The notes: generated by a model from the sequence alone, not told the origin. A stretch of DNA of 64,000 bases from Cocos nucifera (GCA_006176705.1 QRFJ01002116.1:113085-177084), one strand, 5' to 3'; positions 36,588-50,260 are shown, counted from the stretch's first letter. Made by a program: numbers and translations.

Positions 36588-38890
36588 TGAAGAAAAAATC
36601 CTATTTCTCGGGTCAGGTTCGTTCAGATCTGATTTGACATAGAGGAATATTTCAAAAATTTTACCTCTTAGATATAAATTAGATATGATATTTTTTAGAT
36701 TTGATTAGATGAATCTAATAAATAAAATAAAAATAAATTAAATTAGATTTAATTTATATCTTATTGTTGGGTAATCCTATTACCCTGTGATGATCCTACT
36801 GATTGCTTGAGGTTCTGGATGCAACCATGCAATCGTCCGACCTCTATCGGTATCCACTCGAACAGGATCTGAAGATCTCCTCCTTCTCAATCTTTTCTCC
36901 AAAGATTATATTTGGATCTGATCTTGAAGATCTTTAAAATAATTTTTGAAGATCCAATGTCGTCTCTTGCAGCAGTGTTGTCTTCTTTTTTTCTTGTTGC
37001 CTTTCTCTTGCCTGAAATCGCACCAAATTGAAACCTAAAGCCTCTTGGGCATGGAGAGGAGAGAGAAGATCAGAGGTAGGCATGAAGAAGAGGGGAGAGG
37101 GGCTATGTGGCATGAGCAAGGGAAGAACTCTTGAAACCTAGGCGCAGACAGGGTTTGTATAGACCTTGCTATGCCATGAGTGCCACATCATCCCTACCAA
37201 TCACGTCTCTTCGTGCAATCAGATCTAAATCTGATTAGTGGGATGACATCATCTGATCTAATCAGATGAGAGCCCCTCTCAAACATCCTTGAGTGGTGCC
37301 AAGACTGGTCAAAGTAGAGTCTTAGGCGTCACCTAAGTTTATTCCATGAAGCAACCTGGAGTCCCATCTGTATGGGACTTCAGGCATCATCATCCTTAGG
37401 CGCATGCCTCCCTAGGTGTGCGCCCCCTCCTAAGATGTGTGCCCCCTTCCTTTCCTCCTTTTAGCATGTGGATAAAGGTCAAATCTCTCTCCTATGGGTG
37501 CATGACACATAGGCAAATATCTAAGTGTCAAAGGTCAACATTTGACCAAAGTCAAAAGACAAGAATTAGCAAATGATGGAAAATGGTAGGTATTATCTCA
37601 AATTTATCTCATAAATTAAGACAACCTTTTTCTAACCTGGACAAGCTCCAATCAAATCAAGTAAAGGTACCTAAGTAAGCCCAAACATATTTGGCACAGT
37701 CGAGATAACTTTTAATGATTGTTGAAGAAGAACATTAGGCTCAATCATGTGCTAACACGATTTCCTTGAACCTAATTGAATCTTATTCAAATCAATTGAA
37801 CTAGATTAGTCTAATTGATGATATCCAGATCCAAACCTTTATTTGTATGACCTAGTTAGGTTCAGTTCAGTATGGTAATGGGATATGTCATGATCTCTAT
37901 CATCAACATCATCAAAATACCTTCCGATGGATCTAAACTTTTCTGATTCAGACAACTAGTATGATCGACCATCTAAATCATTCTAATTGCTCCCAAAATC
38001 CATAAGTGACACCTAGAAGTATATGGTGGCAATCTATCAGAATTGAGAATGAACCTCTCGGTGTAGTTACCTATGTGATTAAGTTCCTCTATCTTGAGCC
38101 CCGATTGGATTAGGGTTAAGGTGAACTCGTCAAACCCTAATATCCATCATATTATTAATCATTCGATTCAAGTCCAATATGAAAACTTTAATAGAAACTC
38201 TTTCTATTATTTCACTCTGCCATGGCCATAAGCTTATGGACCTGATTCTCATGATCATCATAGGGCTACTCTTCATCCACCGAGGTAGATAGATTCCCTA
38301 TTGGTGCAATCCAATTCCTACAATGAACATGCTATAGCCAACATACACCTCAGGATTTCGAATGGTTAGAAGATTGAGTTATGGTGTAGTCAAACTATAA
38401 CACCCTCAAGGTGAACTATCGATGCACCTCAGATCAAAGAACCAGACATGCAACTGCAACTTTGAGCCAATCATCGATAAAAATGTAGACTACCTAATGA
38501 CTGCTCGAGGTGGTCACGCTCAGTGCCCTCATTCTCTAATGAGTACTTATACTCTCATTTCGGTGTCTCTACACCATAGACTCAAGACTCATCTACTATA
38601 AAGAAGTGATTGTACACCAATCTTCCAAATCAACCACCATCTTCATGATGATCCAATGATCGGGAGCATTTTATGAGTTAATAACGAAAATTCATGTCTT
38701 AAATTTTTAACTCTTGAAAATATAAATTATCATTACCATTAACTCAAAGAATGTATCATAGACACTAAATATACATTATGATAGAAAATAATGTGCATTT
38801 TATTATTTATAGTCAAAATTATAATTTTGCCCTTAGAAGTGTATAACAAGTGTCAGTCATTTCTGGCTTCTAGGGCACACATGTCTAACA
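36588..38890 (-). repeat. 3' LTR of element D
   Basis: 2303 bp. On the minus strand it starts TGTTAGACATGTGTGCC at 38890 and is preceded by the PPT-like CAAGTGGAAGTT (38891-38903). The TATA region is degenerate (minus-strand TCTATACAAACC near 37155). Confidence 0.9.
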
Positions 38891-38904
38891 AACTTCCACT
38901 TGAC

Positions 38905-40246
38905 CTAAAGCCAATTGTCTATAATTTGAAGTCCCATCTTCTCAAGGTGGGCTTCGATCTCCTGTTGGCCTAATGGTTTTTTGAGTGGATCCGCCGCATT
39001 ATCTGCGGAGTCGACTCTCTTGACCTCGATGTAATCTTTCTTGAGGTAATCGTAGATAAGGTGGTATCGCCACTCAATGTACTTAGATTTTTGATGAGAT
39101 CTTGGCTCCTTAGCAAGGGCTATGGCATCATTGTTGTTGCAGTATACAGGAATGGTATCTGATGGCTTCACTCCGATCTTTGTGGCAAACTTCTTGTACC
39201 AAAATGCCTCCTTTGCAGCTTCTGACGTAGCGATGTACTCTAGTTCTATGGTGGAATCTGCTATCACTGTCTACTTGAAACTCTTTCAACTGACAGCACC
39301 ATCATTACACATAAATAGACTCCTAGATGTCGACTTTCGATCATCTACATCGGACATAAAATCCGAGTCTGTATACCTCTGAACTTGGAGTTCTCCATTA
39401 CCAAAAACCAATAACATATTCTTAGTTCTTCTTAAGTACTTAAGGATATATTTCATAGAAGTCCAGTATTCTTCGTCTGGATTCGATTGATATCTGCTCG
39501 TGACACTCACAGCATGAGCTATATCAGGTCGTGTACATAACATGGCATACATGAGGCTCCCTATTGCTGAAGCATAAAGGATCTTGCTCTTATGCATTCT
39601 ATTTCCTCAAGTGTGCTAGGGCACATCTTCTTGGAAAGATGAATGCCATGTCTAAAGGGTACCAAATCTCTCTTGGAGTATTCCATGCTAAATCTCTTTA
39701 GCACTTTCTCTATATACATCTTCTATGAAAGTCCTAGCATCCTATTCGGTCTATCTCTATAGACCTTAATTCCTAGAATAAAGGATGCTTCTCCTAGGTC
39801 TTTCATGGAGAATTCTTTGGATAACCATATTTTAACTATGGTCAACATGAGAATATTCATTTCCAATAAGAAGGATATCATCCACGTACAATACGAGAAA
39901 GGCAATAGCACTCCCACTGACATTTTTGAAGACATATGGTTCCTCCTCATTCTTGATGAAATCAAATAATTTAATCACATCATTAAAATGAGTATTCCAG
40001 CTTCAAGATGCTTGCTTAAGTCCATATATGGATCTTTACAGCTTGCATACTTTGTGATCAACATCACTAGATGTGAAACCTAGTGGTTGTTCCATATAGA
40101 TATCTTCTTCAAGGTATCCATTTAAGAATACCATTTTCACGTCCATTTGCCATATTTCATAATTGAAATAGGCTGCAACAGCAAGTAATGTGCGAATGGA
40201 TTTTAGCATGGCTACTGGCAAAAAGATATCATACTAGTCAATTCCT
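38905..40246 (-). pseudogene. RT C-terminal part and RNase H of element D
   Basis: Minus-strand frames: 38905-39267 (RNase H: ADSTIELEYIATSEAAKEAFWYKKF, CNNNDAIALAKEP, DNAADPLKKPL), 39286-39597 (CTRPDIAHAVSVTSRYQSN, then TDSDFMSDVDDRKS), 39723-39965 and 40036-40221 (DVKMVFLNGYLEEDIYMEQP). The RT box YVDD is intact at 39877-39888. RNase H has changed the CDN aspartate to Asn. Coding stops abruptly near 40246, where the sequence jumps to leader. Confidence 0.88.
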
Positions 40247-41497
40247 TCACGCTGATCAGGACTATTAACCACCTTAGATCAGAACTGGGTTGACAAATAT
40301 AGCTAGGTAAGTGAGACTGGTGGAAGGGATATGCCATTAACTCGACAAGAATACATTCGAGTTGAGTAGCTCCTAATTAAAAATCAGTCGATCATATCTG
40401 TCAAACTTATCTTAGACACCAAATTATTGAGCCAGAACCAATTAGGTTAGCCTACAATCCAGACTCTAACCACTGAGCCTAATTAGGTCTTAGCTTGATC
40501 GATCACTCATGTGATTCAATCTTAACCCAGACTTAATCTTATTAGGCTGGTCAATTTAAGCATTCTTGATCCCATCTAACCAACTCTTGATTCGGTTTGA
40601 TCAACCACTAGATCTAATTAAGCTATTCAAGTTCGAACCCAATTTTATGAATATGTCTTAAATATGAAAATTCTTAATTTTTAGACTTAACATATTTCAT
40701 AATCTTAATTTTTAATTAAGTTTAATATTCTCAAACAAAACATGTAAATAAAATTCTAGGATTTCAGGATCTAGGATTTTGCAAAAAATATGTTTTTGGG
40801 TTTATGATTAAGGACGAACGAGCAGCACCCCTACTAATCATAAAAACATCCGATCGAATGGGAGGGAAGGGCATTTAAACCCAACTTTATTCTTATGATC
40901 GGACAGCCAAGGGAAAAGACTTAATCAAAAATATGAAAACTATAAAACTAGTAAGATCTACATCATATATCTCGCATATAAGATTGATCTAACTTTAAAC
41001 ATGTTTTGCATACATCTTCATGTATCATATCATGCATATTTTTAGATCTAAATTATCTCATAGTCATCTAAAAAATTAAATTTAAATTAATCTTATCAAA
41101 ATAAATTTTACTCTAGATAATTATGTAGAACTATTCTACAACTAGTCTAAACATGCATTCATCATATCTCATATGAACAAAAATTAAATAACTTTATTTT
41201 CTATTTATTAGATCTTATTATAATATTTATAATATTAAAAAATAATAAATAAATAGATCTAAAAATTATAACTAATTAAATTAAATTATGATCATGCAAG
41301 ACTATACATAGAATAATTCTATTTTACAACTAGTCATGCATCTCGTATAACTTGGATCTATATTATTTAATTTTTTAATTTTTTAATTTTAGATCTAATC
41401 ACATCTCAAGTGACATTTAAAATCACCTAATTATTAGATCAAAAATAAATTAAAATTAGATCTAAATTATTTATGGGAACATGGCTCTGATACCAAT
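40247..41497 (-). other. Leader of element D with PBS
   Basis: About 1.25 kb of the family-1 leader, with its 3' part and the gag start removed by the deletion. The donor-like site reads AAGATAAGT on the minus strand (near 40410), like B1 and B2. The PBS is at 41483-41497 (minus strand TTGGTATCAGAGCCA). Confidence 0.8.
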
Positions 41498-43777
41498 TGA
41501 AGGAAAAATCTTCTTTCCTGGGTCAAGTTCGTTTAGATTTGATTTGACCAAGAGAAATATTTCAAAAAAAAAATTTTCTTAAATCTAAATTAGATCTAAT
41601 ACCTTTTAGATTTGATTAGATGGATCTAATACATAAAATAAAAATAAATTAAATTAGATTTAATTTGTACCTTGTTGTTGGGTAATCCTATTACCCTGTG
41701 ATGATCCTGTTGATTGCCTAAGGTTCTAGATACACCCACGCAACCTCCTGGCCTCTACCGGTATCCACTCAAACAGGATCTAAAGATCTCCTTCTTCTCA
41801 ATCTTTTCTTCAAAGATCAGATCTGGATCTGATCTTGAAGGTCTTCAAAATAATTTTTGAAGATCTAATGTCATCTCTTGCAGTAGTGCTACCTTCTTTC
41901 TTTCTTGTCGCCTTTCTCTTGCCTGGATTGCACCAAACTGAAGCCCAAAGCCTCTTGGGCATGGAGAGGAGATAGAAGATTAGAGCTAGGCATGGAGAAG
42001 ATGGGAGAGAGGCTATGTGACATGGGCAAGGAAAGAACTCTTGAAACCTAGGTGCAGACACGGTTATAGATCCTACTGCGCCATGTAGTGCCACATCATC
42101 CTAGCCAATCATGTCTCTTCATGTAATCAGATCTAAATCTGATTAGTTGGATGACATCATCGGATCCAATCAGGTGAGAGCCCCTCTCAAACATCCTTGG
42201 GTGGTTCCAAGACTGGTCAAAATAGAGTATTAGGTGCCACCTAAGTTTATTCCATGAAGCAACCTAGAGTCCCATCTGTATGGGACTTCAGGCATCATCA
42301 TCCTTGGGCACACGCCTCCCTAGGCATGTGCTCCCTCCCTTTCCTCCTTTTAGCAAGTGGACAAAGGTCAAATCTCTCTCCTATGTGTGTATGATACATG
42401 GATAGATGTCTAAGCATCAAAGGTCAACGTTTGACCAAAGTCAAAAGACAAGAATTAGCAGGTGATAAAAAATGACAGATGTTATCTCAAATTTATCTCA
42501 TAAATTAAGATAACTCTTTTTGACTTGGACAAGTTCCAATCAGACTAAGTAAAGATACCTGAGTGAGTCCAAACATATTTGGCTCAGTTGAGACAACTTT
42601 TAATGATTGTTGAAGGAGAACATTAGCCTCAATCGTATGCTAGGATGATTTTTTTGAACCTAATTGAATCTTATTCAAATCAATTAAACTAGATTAGTCT
42701 AATTGGTGATATCTAGATCCAAATGCTTATTTGTGTGATCCAGTTAGGTTTAGTTTCCGTATGGTAATAGAATATATCATGATCTCTATTATCGACATCA
42801 TCAAAATACTTTTCGATGTATCGGAATTTTTCTGTTTCAGACAACTAGTATGATCGATCATCCAAATCATTCTAATTGCTCCTAAAATCAACCAGTGACA
42901 CATAGCAATATATGGTGGCAACCCATCAAAACTGAGAATAAACCTCTTGGTGCAGTTTCCTGTGTATTTAAGTTCCTTTATCTTGAGCTCCGATGGGATT
43001 AGGATTAAGGTGAACTCGTCAAACCCTAATATCCATCATATGATTAATCATTCGATTCAAGTCCAATATGAAAACCTTAATAAAAACTCTTTCTATTATT
43101 TTACTCTTCCATGGCCATGGGCTTACGGACTTGATTCTCATGATCATCATAGGGCTACGCCTCATCCACTTAGGTAGATAGATTTTCTATTAGTGCAATC
43201 CAATTCCTACAATGAACATGCTATAGCCAACATACACCTCAGGGTTTCGAATGGCTAGGAGATAGAGTTATGGTATAGTCAAACTATAACACCCTCAAGG
43301 TGAACTGTCGATACACCTCAGGTCAAAGAATCAAACACACAACTGTAGCTTCAAGCCTATCATCGATGAGAAGGTAGACTTCCTAATGACTGCTCAAGAT
43401 GGTCACGCTCAGTGCCCTCATTCTCTAACGAGTATCTATACTCTTGCTCCGATGTCTCTACACCGTAGACTCAAGACTCATCTACTATAAAGTAGCGATT
43501 GTACACCAATCTTCTGGATCAAACACCATCCTCATGATGATCCTACGGTCGGAAGCATTTTATGAGTTAATAGCAAAAATTCATATCTTAAATTTTCAAC
43601 TTTCGAAAATATGAATTATCATTATCATTAACTCAAGAGATGTATCACAGACACTAAATACGCATTGTGATAAAAAGTAATCCATTTTATTATTTATAAT
43701 CAAAATTATAATTTTATCTTTAGAAGTATATAACAAGTGTTAGCCAATTCTGACTTCTAAAGCACACATATCTAACA
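41498..43777 (-). repeat. 5' LTR of element D
   Basis: 2280 bp. On the minus strand it begins TGTTAGATATGTGTGC at 43777 and ends next to the PBS at 41498. It matches 36588-38890 with many substitutions, so D is older than A or E. Confidence 0.92.
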
Positions 43778-43782
43778 ATGTT

Positions 43783-46637
43783 ATGATGAAAATATAAATT
43801 TAAAATTAAATTAATTATGAGTAGTATTGATCACATCAATACCTAGATCTAGAATAATTTTAGATCTAATCCAAGATCACATCTAGATCACCAAAAGATC
43901 AGATCTCTTACCTTTGCATGGATCGAGAACTCCGTGGTTGAATTCATTATTGCCTTTGGAACCGCACATGCGTCTGGTCTCTACAGGTGATCCACACGAA
44001 CCTGCAACATAGATCAGAGGTTCATGAATGAAGATCTGCTTGAAGTGCTAGCTTCTCGTGGATCCCTCCTGATGGTTAATCAAATACATGTTCTTTAGAT
44101 CTCTTGGACACTCCAAGAGATGAAGAACATGAGGAGGAATAAGAAAAGAATCCAATCCTTGGATCTCCCATAAATCAGAAATAAATACATATGAAAAAAC
44201 TCTAGGAGAAGACAAATCTTCTCCTTCAGGACGTCAACGGTTAATATCCTGAAAACATCTATTATGCTAGGTTCAGAGGAGACCTTCTCCTTTAGATTTT
44301 TTTTAAATTTTTTAGATATCACACCCTCAGATTTTTCTCATAAAAATCTCATAAATAAAATTAAGAAGAAGGGCTCTCAAGGAAACCCTAAGAGAAGACC
44401 TTCTTCTCTTCTTCTTCTTGCATCAGGACATGATCAGATCATATCCAAAAAGGATCACCATGCCCCAACACCTTGGAGTAGAGATTCCATGCCATCTTCC
44501 TTTCTCTCTTAGATATTTATCATATAAAAATAACAAAATATAATGAAGAAGAGGATACTCAAAAGAAAATAAAGAGAAGATAATCTTCTCTTACCTTTAT
44601 GTCTTCATGACATCAACGATTGATGTCCAGATAAAGACCTTTTCTCTAAGGATCTTAGCATCATCTTTCCTCAAGCCCTTCCTCTCTCTCTCTCTCTCTC
44701 TCAAATTTTTATCATATAAAATTCATAAATAAAATAGAAAGAGAGAAACATAAAAGAAAATTATAAGTGAAGACAATCTTCTCTTACCTTGTCTCTTCAA
44801 GATATCAACCTTTGATGTCTTAATTGAGGGCTCTTCTCCATGAATCTTAGGGCCACAAATCCTCCATGACTTTTTCTTCTTCTCCTCTAATTTTTCATAA
44901 TTTTTCTAGAATTTTTTACATCCTCTATGGTCAAAGAAAGAGGCGTCCAACTCTTGGACGCCCCTCCCACATATTTTTTCATATAACCACTGATTCTCAC
45001 ACACAAAACTAAGGAAAAAAAAGGTTGAATAAGATAGAGAGGCGTGGGTAGAGTTGGCGCACAAGGGAGGGAGGAGTTTGGGTCAAAGAAGAATCTTTCA
45101 AGTAGGAAATAATTTCCAACTTCCTTCTAATTTTGACCAAGTCAAAATAAATTCCCAAATATTCTAAATAGTGGGCATGGAAGGCCTTCTTGGGTGTGAA
45201 AATACATAGAAAAAGCCTAGAATTAAATATTTGGCATGGGCTTTAATAGGCACAAGAGAAAGAGAGAGAGTCCCAGTCCAATCGGGACTCCTGTTGTTTG
45301 ACTAGGTTAAAATTATTTTAAATCTAATTTAAATTTTATTTAAACTAGATTAAATATAACATAATTAAGAATGATCCTAGTCCAACTAGGAGCCTAATTA
45401 AATCAAATTAAATTAAGATTTAAATCTGATTTAAATCCTAAGTCAATCAAGTGTACCCAAGTCCTAGTCAAATAAGGAATTATTCTTTCCTTGCAATTAA
45501 CTTATCCAATAAATCAATTAGACTTAATCTAATTAAATTCAAACTAATTCTAATTAAATCTAATTCAATTAGACTTAATCGCAGCCCGATTGTTCAATCA
45601 AATTGATCCAATTAGCAATCCAATTGCTAATCAATCCTCCTGCAATACTTACATTAGGTCAAACATCAATTGCATTGAATGTTTGTCCTCAAAATGATTC
45701 TCAATCATCATCCAATCAAATTATAAGCTCTAATATATGTGATCCCATAAGATCGAACCTAAGTCAGTAGTATAGAAATCAATTTCTATACCAATCAAAG
45801 TTATCATCTAGCAATGATTTCCGACGTTCGAATAGGTCAAATGTATGCAAAACAACATTCTTAGAACCCTAACCCATGGTTACCGTATAATTCATCCCTA
45901 TGATCAATAATGCTCAAGATGACTTCGAGTATGCTATCAAACATTCATACAAGTCATCTCTATTGTGTCTTAAAATTTTGCAAATTTCGTGACATCTCAA
46001 GAAGATTACCCAGGCCTAGGTTTTGCTAAATTGAAATACAGCGAGTCATTCTCTTTCTGAAGTTAATCAAAAGTAATCAATTCCATCTTGACTTATAAAC
46101 CGACTCTATAAGTACTCGACTGTATCCAAAAATCTTTCATCATCTATATTAGAAGTACAGACAGTCCAGCACCAAAGTATAGTGAGTTGCTCGTAAATCA
46201 CCATGGTGATCTCAGGTCGAAGGGACACTTATATCCATTGGCCTTAACTAGCTACTCTTGATAGTAGAATTCTATATTAATCATGTCTAGTGCAGATATA
46301 CTCCTACATCCCACCTGGATGCCATACCAGTGTCTCCACACCACTTGGTTATGAGGACAACCAACGCATATGGCATACAGCGACCTACACTCGATAAGTT
46401 TATCATCCTTATTAATAACTTATCATTTGATCATGAACAATTTAAAAACCATCCGATAAATTCTACTTTATCGATTGATTATGGTTCTAAAGACTTCATC
46501 ATAATTTAGGAGTTTATTTAAGGAAGATAGAACTTTTCTGATAAAACAGCCAAATTACTATTATTATTAGATAATTTATATACTAATTTTAATCATCTAC
46601 TACTTAGATGATTGGCTTTAGAATATATTTTTCAATA
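43783..46637 (-). repeat. 5' LTR of element C, main segment
   Basis: Minus-strand LTR start at 46637 (TATTGAAAAATATATTC) down to the element D target site. Matches 29041-31969. It contains repeat units with dyads near 44230, 44610 and 44803. A 21-base CT run lies at 44682-44702. Confidence 0.9.
44682..44702. repeat. CT microsatellite
   Basis: Ten and a half CT units. The matching part of the other LTR (near 29957) is shorter. Confidence 0.9.
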
Positions 46638-46642
46638 ATATC
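46638..46642. repeat. Target site duplication ATATC, right copy
   Basis: Pairs with 28897-28901; B2 gag resumes here. Confidence 0.85.
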
Positions 46643-47560
46643 AAATCACTAAGAGACTATTTAAGGCTCAAATGCACGATGGGTAATCAGTCCAAGATCA
46701 TCGTCTGATGATGATCAAGGACTTAGAAGAGCTTGAGAAGCTCGGTGTCAAGTTAGATTAAAATCTTTAAATTGATATAATTCTGCAGTCCTTGACTAAT
46801 GCGTATGGGCAGTTTATCATGAACAACCATATGCATAAACTTCAAAATACCTTGGCTGAACTTATGAACATGCTGGTTACTGCTGAGCTTTCCATGAAAG
46901 GTTCTAAAGGTTCAGTACTTGCTATGGAGTGAACTTCTTCCAAGAAAAGTCTTTAGAAAAAAAGAAGTCCATGAAGAAGTATAAGATAGATGGTGGAAAG
47001 AAGAAGAAGCAGAGTTGAAAAAGAAGGCTGCTGAAAAAGAAAAATATTTTCATTGCAACACTGACGGCCATTGGAAGCGAAACTGCCATCTTTACCTAGC
47101 CAGCCTGAAGAACAAGGAGGTAGATCCTTCTGGAGGTATGCTCATTATAGAATCTAATTTTATGATTTTTCCTACATCTAGTTGGGTGCTTGACTCTGAT
47201 TCTAGTGCTCACTTGTACACTTCTATACAGAGTCTTGAGGATAAGGAGACTAAGGGATGGTGAGATGATCCTATGCATCAAAAATGGTACAAAAGTTGCT
47301 GCTATGGCCGTGGGAACCTATCCTCTGTGACTTCCATCAGGATTAGATTTAGTTCTTAGGGACTATTTTTATGTGCCTACAGTAAGCAGGAATTTAATTT
47401 TTGTTTCATGTTTAGCATAGGAAAGCTATGTAATTAGTTTTCTTAAGGACCATTGTAATATTCTTTATGAAAGAAATAAAATTGCAAATAGTTTTCTTAT
47501 AAATAGTCTCTATCAGTTAAATATTGATGTTTCTATTTTCAATATCGAACAAAACATGAA
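46643..47560 (+). pseudogene. gag C-terminus and protease of B2
   Basis: Gag resumes after element C (MIKDLEELEKLGVKLD-like near 46708). A lysine-rich tract precedes the zinc knuckle at 47044-47085, which reads YFHC...GHWKRNC with tyrosine for the first cysteine, as in A. The frame 47015-47263 continues into the protease, where the catalytic triplet is Asp-Ser-Asp (near 47190) instead of Asp-Ser-Gly, so it should be inactive. Several stops follow. Confidence 0.82.
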
Positions 47561-48453
47561 TGCCATAGGATCAAAATGATCTAGGGATAGTCTAAATGAT
47601 AGGTATTTTTGGCACCTTAGGCTAGATCATATAGTGAAAGATAAGGTTAACAAATTGGAGAAATTCAGGCTATTGAGTCCATTGACTTGCGAGTCATATC
47701 CAATTTATGAATCATGCCTTCATGGTAAAATGACCAAGCTCCTTTTTATGGGACAACGGGAAAGGGCCACAAACCTGCTTGCCCAAGTACATATTGATGT
47801 ATGCGGCCCATTTGATGTGCCAGTCAGGAGCAATTACATCTACTTCATCATCTTTACTGATGATTTATCTCGGTACGGGTATGTGTATTTGATATGATAC
47901 AAGTCTGAAGCTTTTAAAAAGTTCAAAAAATTTAGACTTATAGTAGAAAAACAAATAGAAAAATCTATTAAGATTCTTCGATCAGATCGAGAAGGTGAAT
48001 ACCTTAGTCAGAAATTCCTAGACTATCTTAAGGACAATGGCATAGTCACTTAATGAACTCCACCTGGAATGCCTTAACTCAACGGGATTTTAGAATGAAG
48101 AAATTCGGATCCTATTTGATATGGTCCAATCCATGATGAGATTCGCGGACCTCCCTGAGTTTCTTTAGGGACATTGTCTGAAGATTGCTATATATTTGCT
48201 GAATAGGATTCCATCTAAAATCGTTCCTAACATACCATATGAGATATGGCATGGTAAAAAAATAAGTCTAAGTCATCTTAGAATTTGGGATTGTCTGGCC
48301 CATGTCAAGAGACAACAGACGGACAAATTAGAGTCTAGGTTCTTTAGAGCTCGATTTTTTGGATATCTTAAAGAGTCATTAAGATATTATTTCTATCTTC
48401 TGAAAGATCATAATGTGATTGTGAGTCGACACACCATCTTCCTTGAAAAATAG
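47561..48453 (+). pseudogene. Integrase of B2
   Basis: Frame 47634-47897 has GAG-pre-integrase (ESCLHGKMTKLLF), HIDVCGPFDVP and TDDLSRYGYVY. RSDREGEY is near 47977, and the Glu region is degraded (GILE near 48086). Frame 48196-48453 holds the C-terminal part (RIPSKIVPNIPYEIWHGK, then LRIWDCLAHVKRQQ) and ends FLEK with TAG at 48451-48453, the same stop as in A, B1 and E. Confidence 0.83.
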
Positions 48454-50260
48454 TTTATTCAAGATGGTGGCATCGAAAGATAGATTAGACTCAAGGAGAA
48501 AGTCTCCGATGAGAAATGAGCTAAGGAACCTATAGAACCCAATTAGATTGAGCTAATCCAGACACTACCTCCTCCACCTCGAAGATCAAGTAGAATTTTT
48601 CATCCTCCTGAAACATACTTAGGTACTACATCAGAAGATATAGAAAAAATATTCCTCATGAAAAATGGGGTTCATGGTAATGATTCCAAAACCTATGATG
48701 AGGCGATATCAGATATCGACTCCGAGAAATGGTTAGAGGCAATGAAGTCAGAGATTGACTCAATGCGCTTGAACCAATTCTGGATTATGGTAGATCCACC
48801 TTAAGGTATAGTATTTATTGGATGTAAATGGATCTTCAAGAGAAAGATACGTGTCGATGGAAATGTAGAGACATTCAAATCAAGGCTCGTAGCAAAAGGG
48901 TATAGTCAGTACGAAGGCATTGACTATCAAGATACATTTTTGCCAGTAGCCATACTCAAATTCATCCACACATTGCTTGCTGTTGCAGCCTATTTTGATT
49001 ATGAAATATGGTAGATGGACATAAAAATGACGTTCTTAAATGGATATCTTGAGATAGATATCTATATGGAACAGCCGTTAGGATTCACATCTAGTAATGA
49101 TGATCACAAAGTTTGCAAGCTGCAAAGGTCCATATATGGACTTAAGCAAGCATCTCGGAGTCGAAATGCTCATTTTAATGATGTAATGAAATCGTTTGAA
49201 TTTATCAAAAATGAGAAGGAACCGTGTGTATTCAAAAAGATCAGTGGAAGCACCATTATCTTCCTCATACTATATGTGGATGACAATCTCCTAATAAGAA
49301 ATGATATTTCCACGTTGACTATAGTCAAAATATGATTGTCTAAGGAGTTCTCTATGAAAGACCTAGGAGAGGCATCCTTTATTCTAGGAATTAAGGTCTA
49401 TAGAGATAGACCAAATAGGATGCTGGTCTCTCACAGAAGATATACATAGAGAAGATGCTAAAGAGGTTTGGCATCGAAAACTCTAAGAGGGGATTGGTGC
49501 TCTTCAGACATGGCATTCATCTCTCCAAGAAGATGTGTCCCAACACACTTGAGGAGATTGAATGGATGAGCAAGATCCCTTATGCTTCAATAATAGGGAG
49601 CCTCATGCATGACATGCTATGTACACGACCTAATATTGCTCATGCTATGAGTGTCACAAGCAGGTATCAGTCAAATCTAGATGAAGAGCACTGGACTTCT
49701 GTAAAATATATCCTTAAGTACTTAAGAAGGACTAAGAATATATTTCTAGTTTTTGGTAATGGAGAACTTCAGGTTCAGGGGTATATATACTCAGATCTTA
49801 TGTCCGACATAGATAATCGAAAGTCGATATCTGAAAGTCTGTTTATTTATAATGATGGAGCTGTCAGTTGGAAGAGTTCCAAGTAGATGGTGATAGCAGA
49901 CTCCACCATGGAAGAAGAGTACATCGCTGCATTAGAGATTGCAAAGAAGGCATTTTGGTACAAGAAGTTTACCGTAGAGCTTGGAGTGATGCCATCAGAT
50001 GTCATTCCTCTGTTTTACAACATCAATGGCATCATAGCCCTAGCTAACGAGCTGAGATCTCATCAGAAATTCAGACACATCGAGCAATAATACCACCTCA
50101 TCCGTGATTACCTCGAGAAGGAATACATCGAGGTCAAGAGAATCGACAATGCAGATAATGCCATTGACATGTTGACAAAGCCATTAAGCCAGCAGAAGAT
50201 CGAAGCCCACCTTGAGAAGATGGGACTTAGATTTGTAGTCAATTGACTTTAGGTCAAGTG
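48454..50260 (+). pseudogene. RT and RNase H of B2
   Basis: The linker (RRSSRIFHPPE near 48580) is in frame with the integrase across the TAG. RT motifs: GCKWIFKRKI near 48822, DIKMTFLNGYLEIDIYMEQP in 49015-49335, YVDD at 49273-49284. Frame 49455-49886 holds the end of RT and the start of RNase H (SDLMSDIDNRKS); 49887-50090 holds ADSTMEEEYIAALE. Stops break it at 49335, 49886 and 50088. It ends with CAAGTGGGAGTT, the PPT, but no LTR follows. Confidence 0.87.

Larger units (their letters stand above)
36588..43777 (-). mobile_element. Element D: family-1 deletion derivative, minus strand, inserted in LTR of C
   Basis: 7190 bp, from TGAAGAAAAAATCC (36588) to TCTAACA (43777), flanked by ATGTT (36583-36587 and 43778-43782). 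LTRs are 36588-38890 and 41498-43777. The internal part is only 2.6 kb: leader joined straight to the middle of RT near 40246, so gag, protease, integrase and the start of RT are gone. It could only have moved with proteins supplied by another copy, unless the deletion followed insertion. Confidence 0.93.
28902..46637 (-). mobile_element. Element C: family-2 copia, minus strand, with element D nested in it
   Basis: Bounded by a five-base ATATC duplication within B2 gag. On the minus strand it runs 5' LTR (43783-46637 plus 36444-36587), PBS, leader, decayed pol, PPT (31970-31983), 3' LTR (28902-31969). Element D (36588-43777) lies within the 5' LTR. Without D the element is about 10.5 kb. The LTR termini have lost the perfect TG...CA: the left edge reads AGATAGG and the right edge TCAATA. 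Together with the absence of any long ORF this shows it is old. Confidence 0.92.

Noticed and set aside
44682..44702. CRISPR-like or satellite array in the CT-rich LTR region
   Set aside because: It is a simple dinucleotide run, and the larger repeats are irregular and shared with the other family-2 LTRs.
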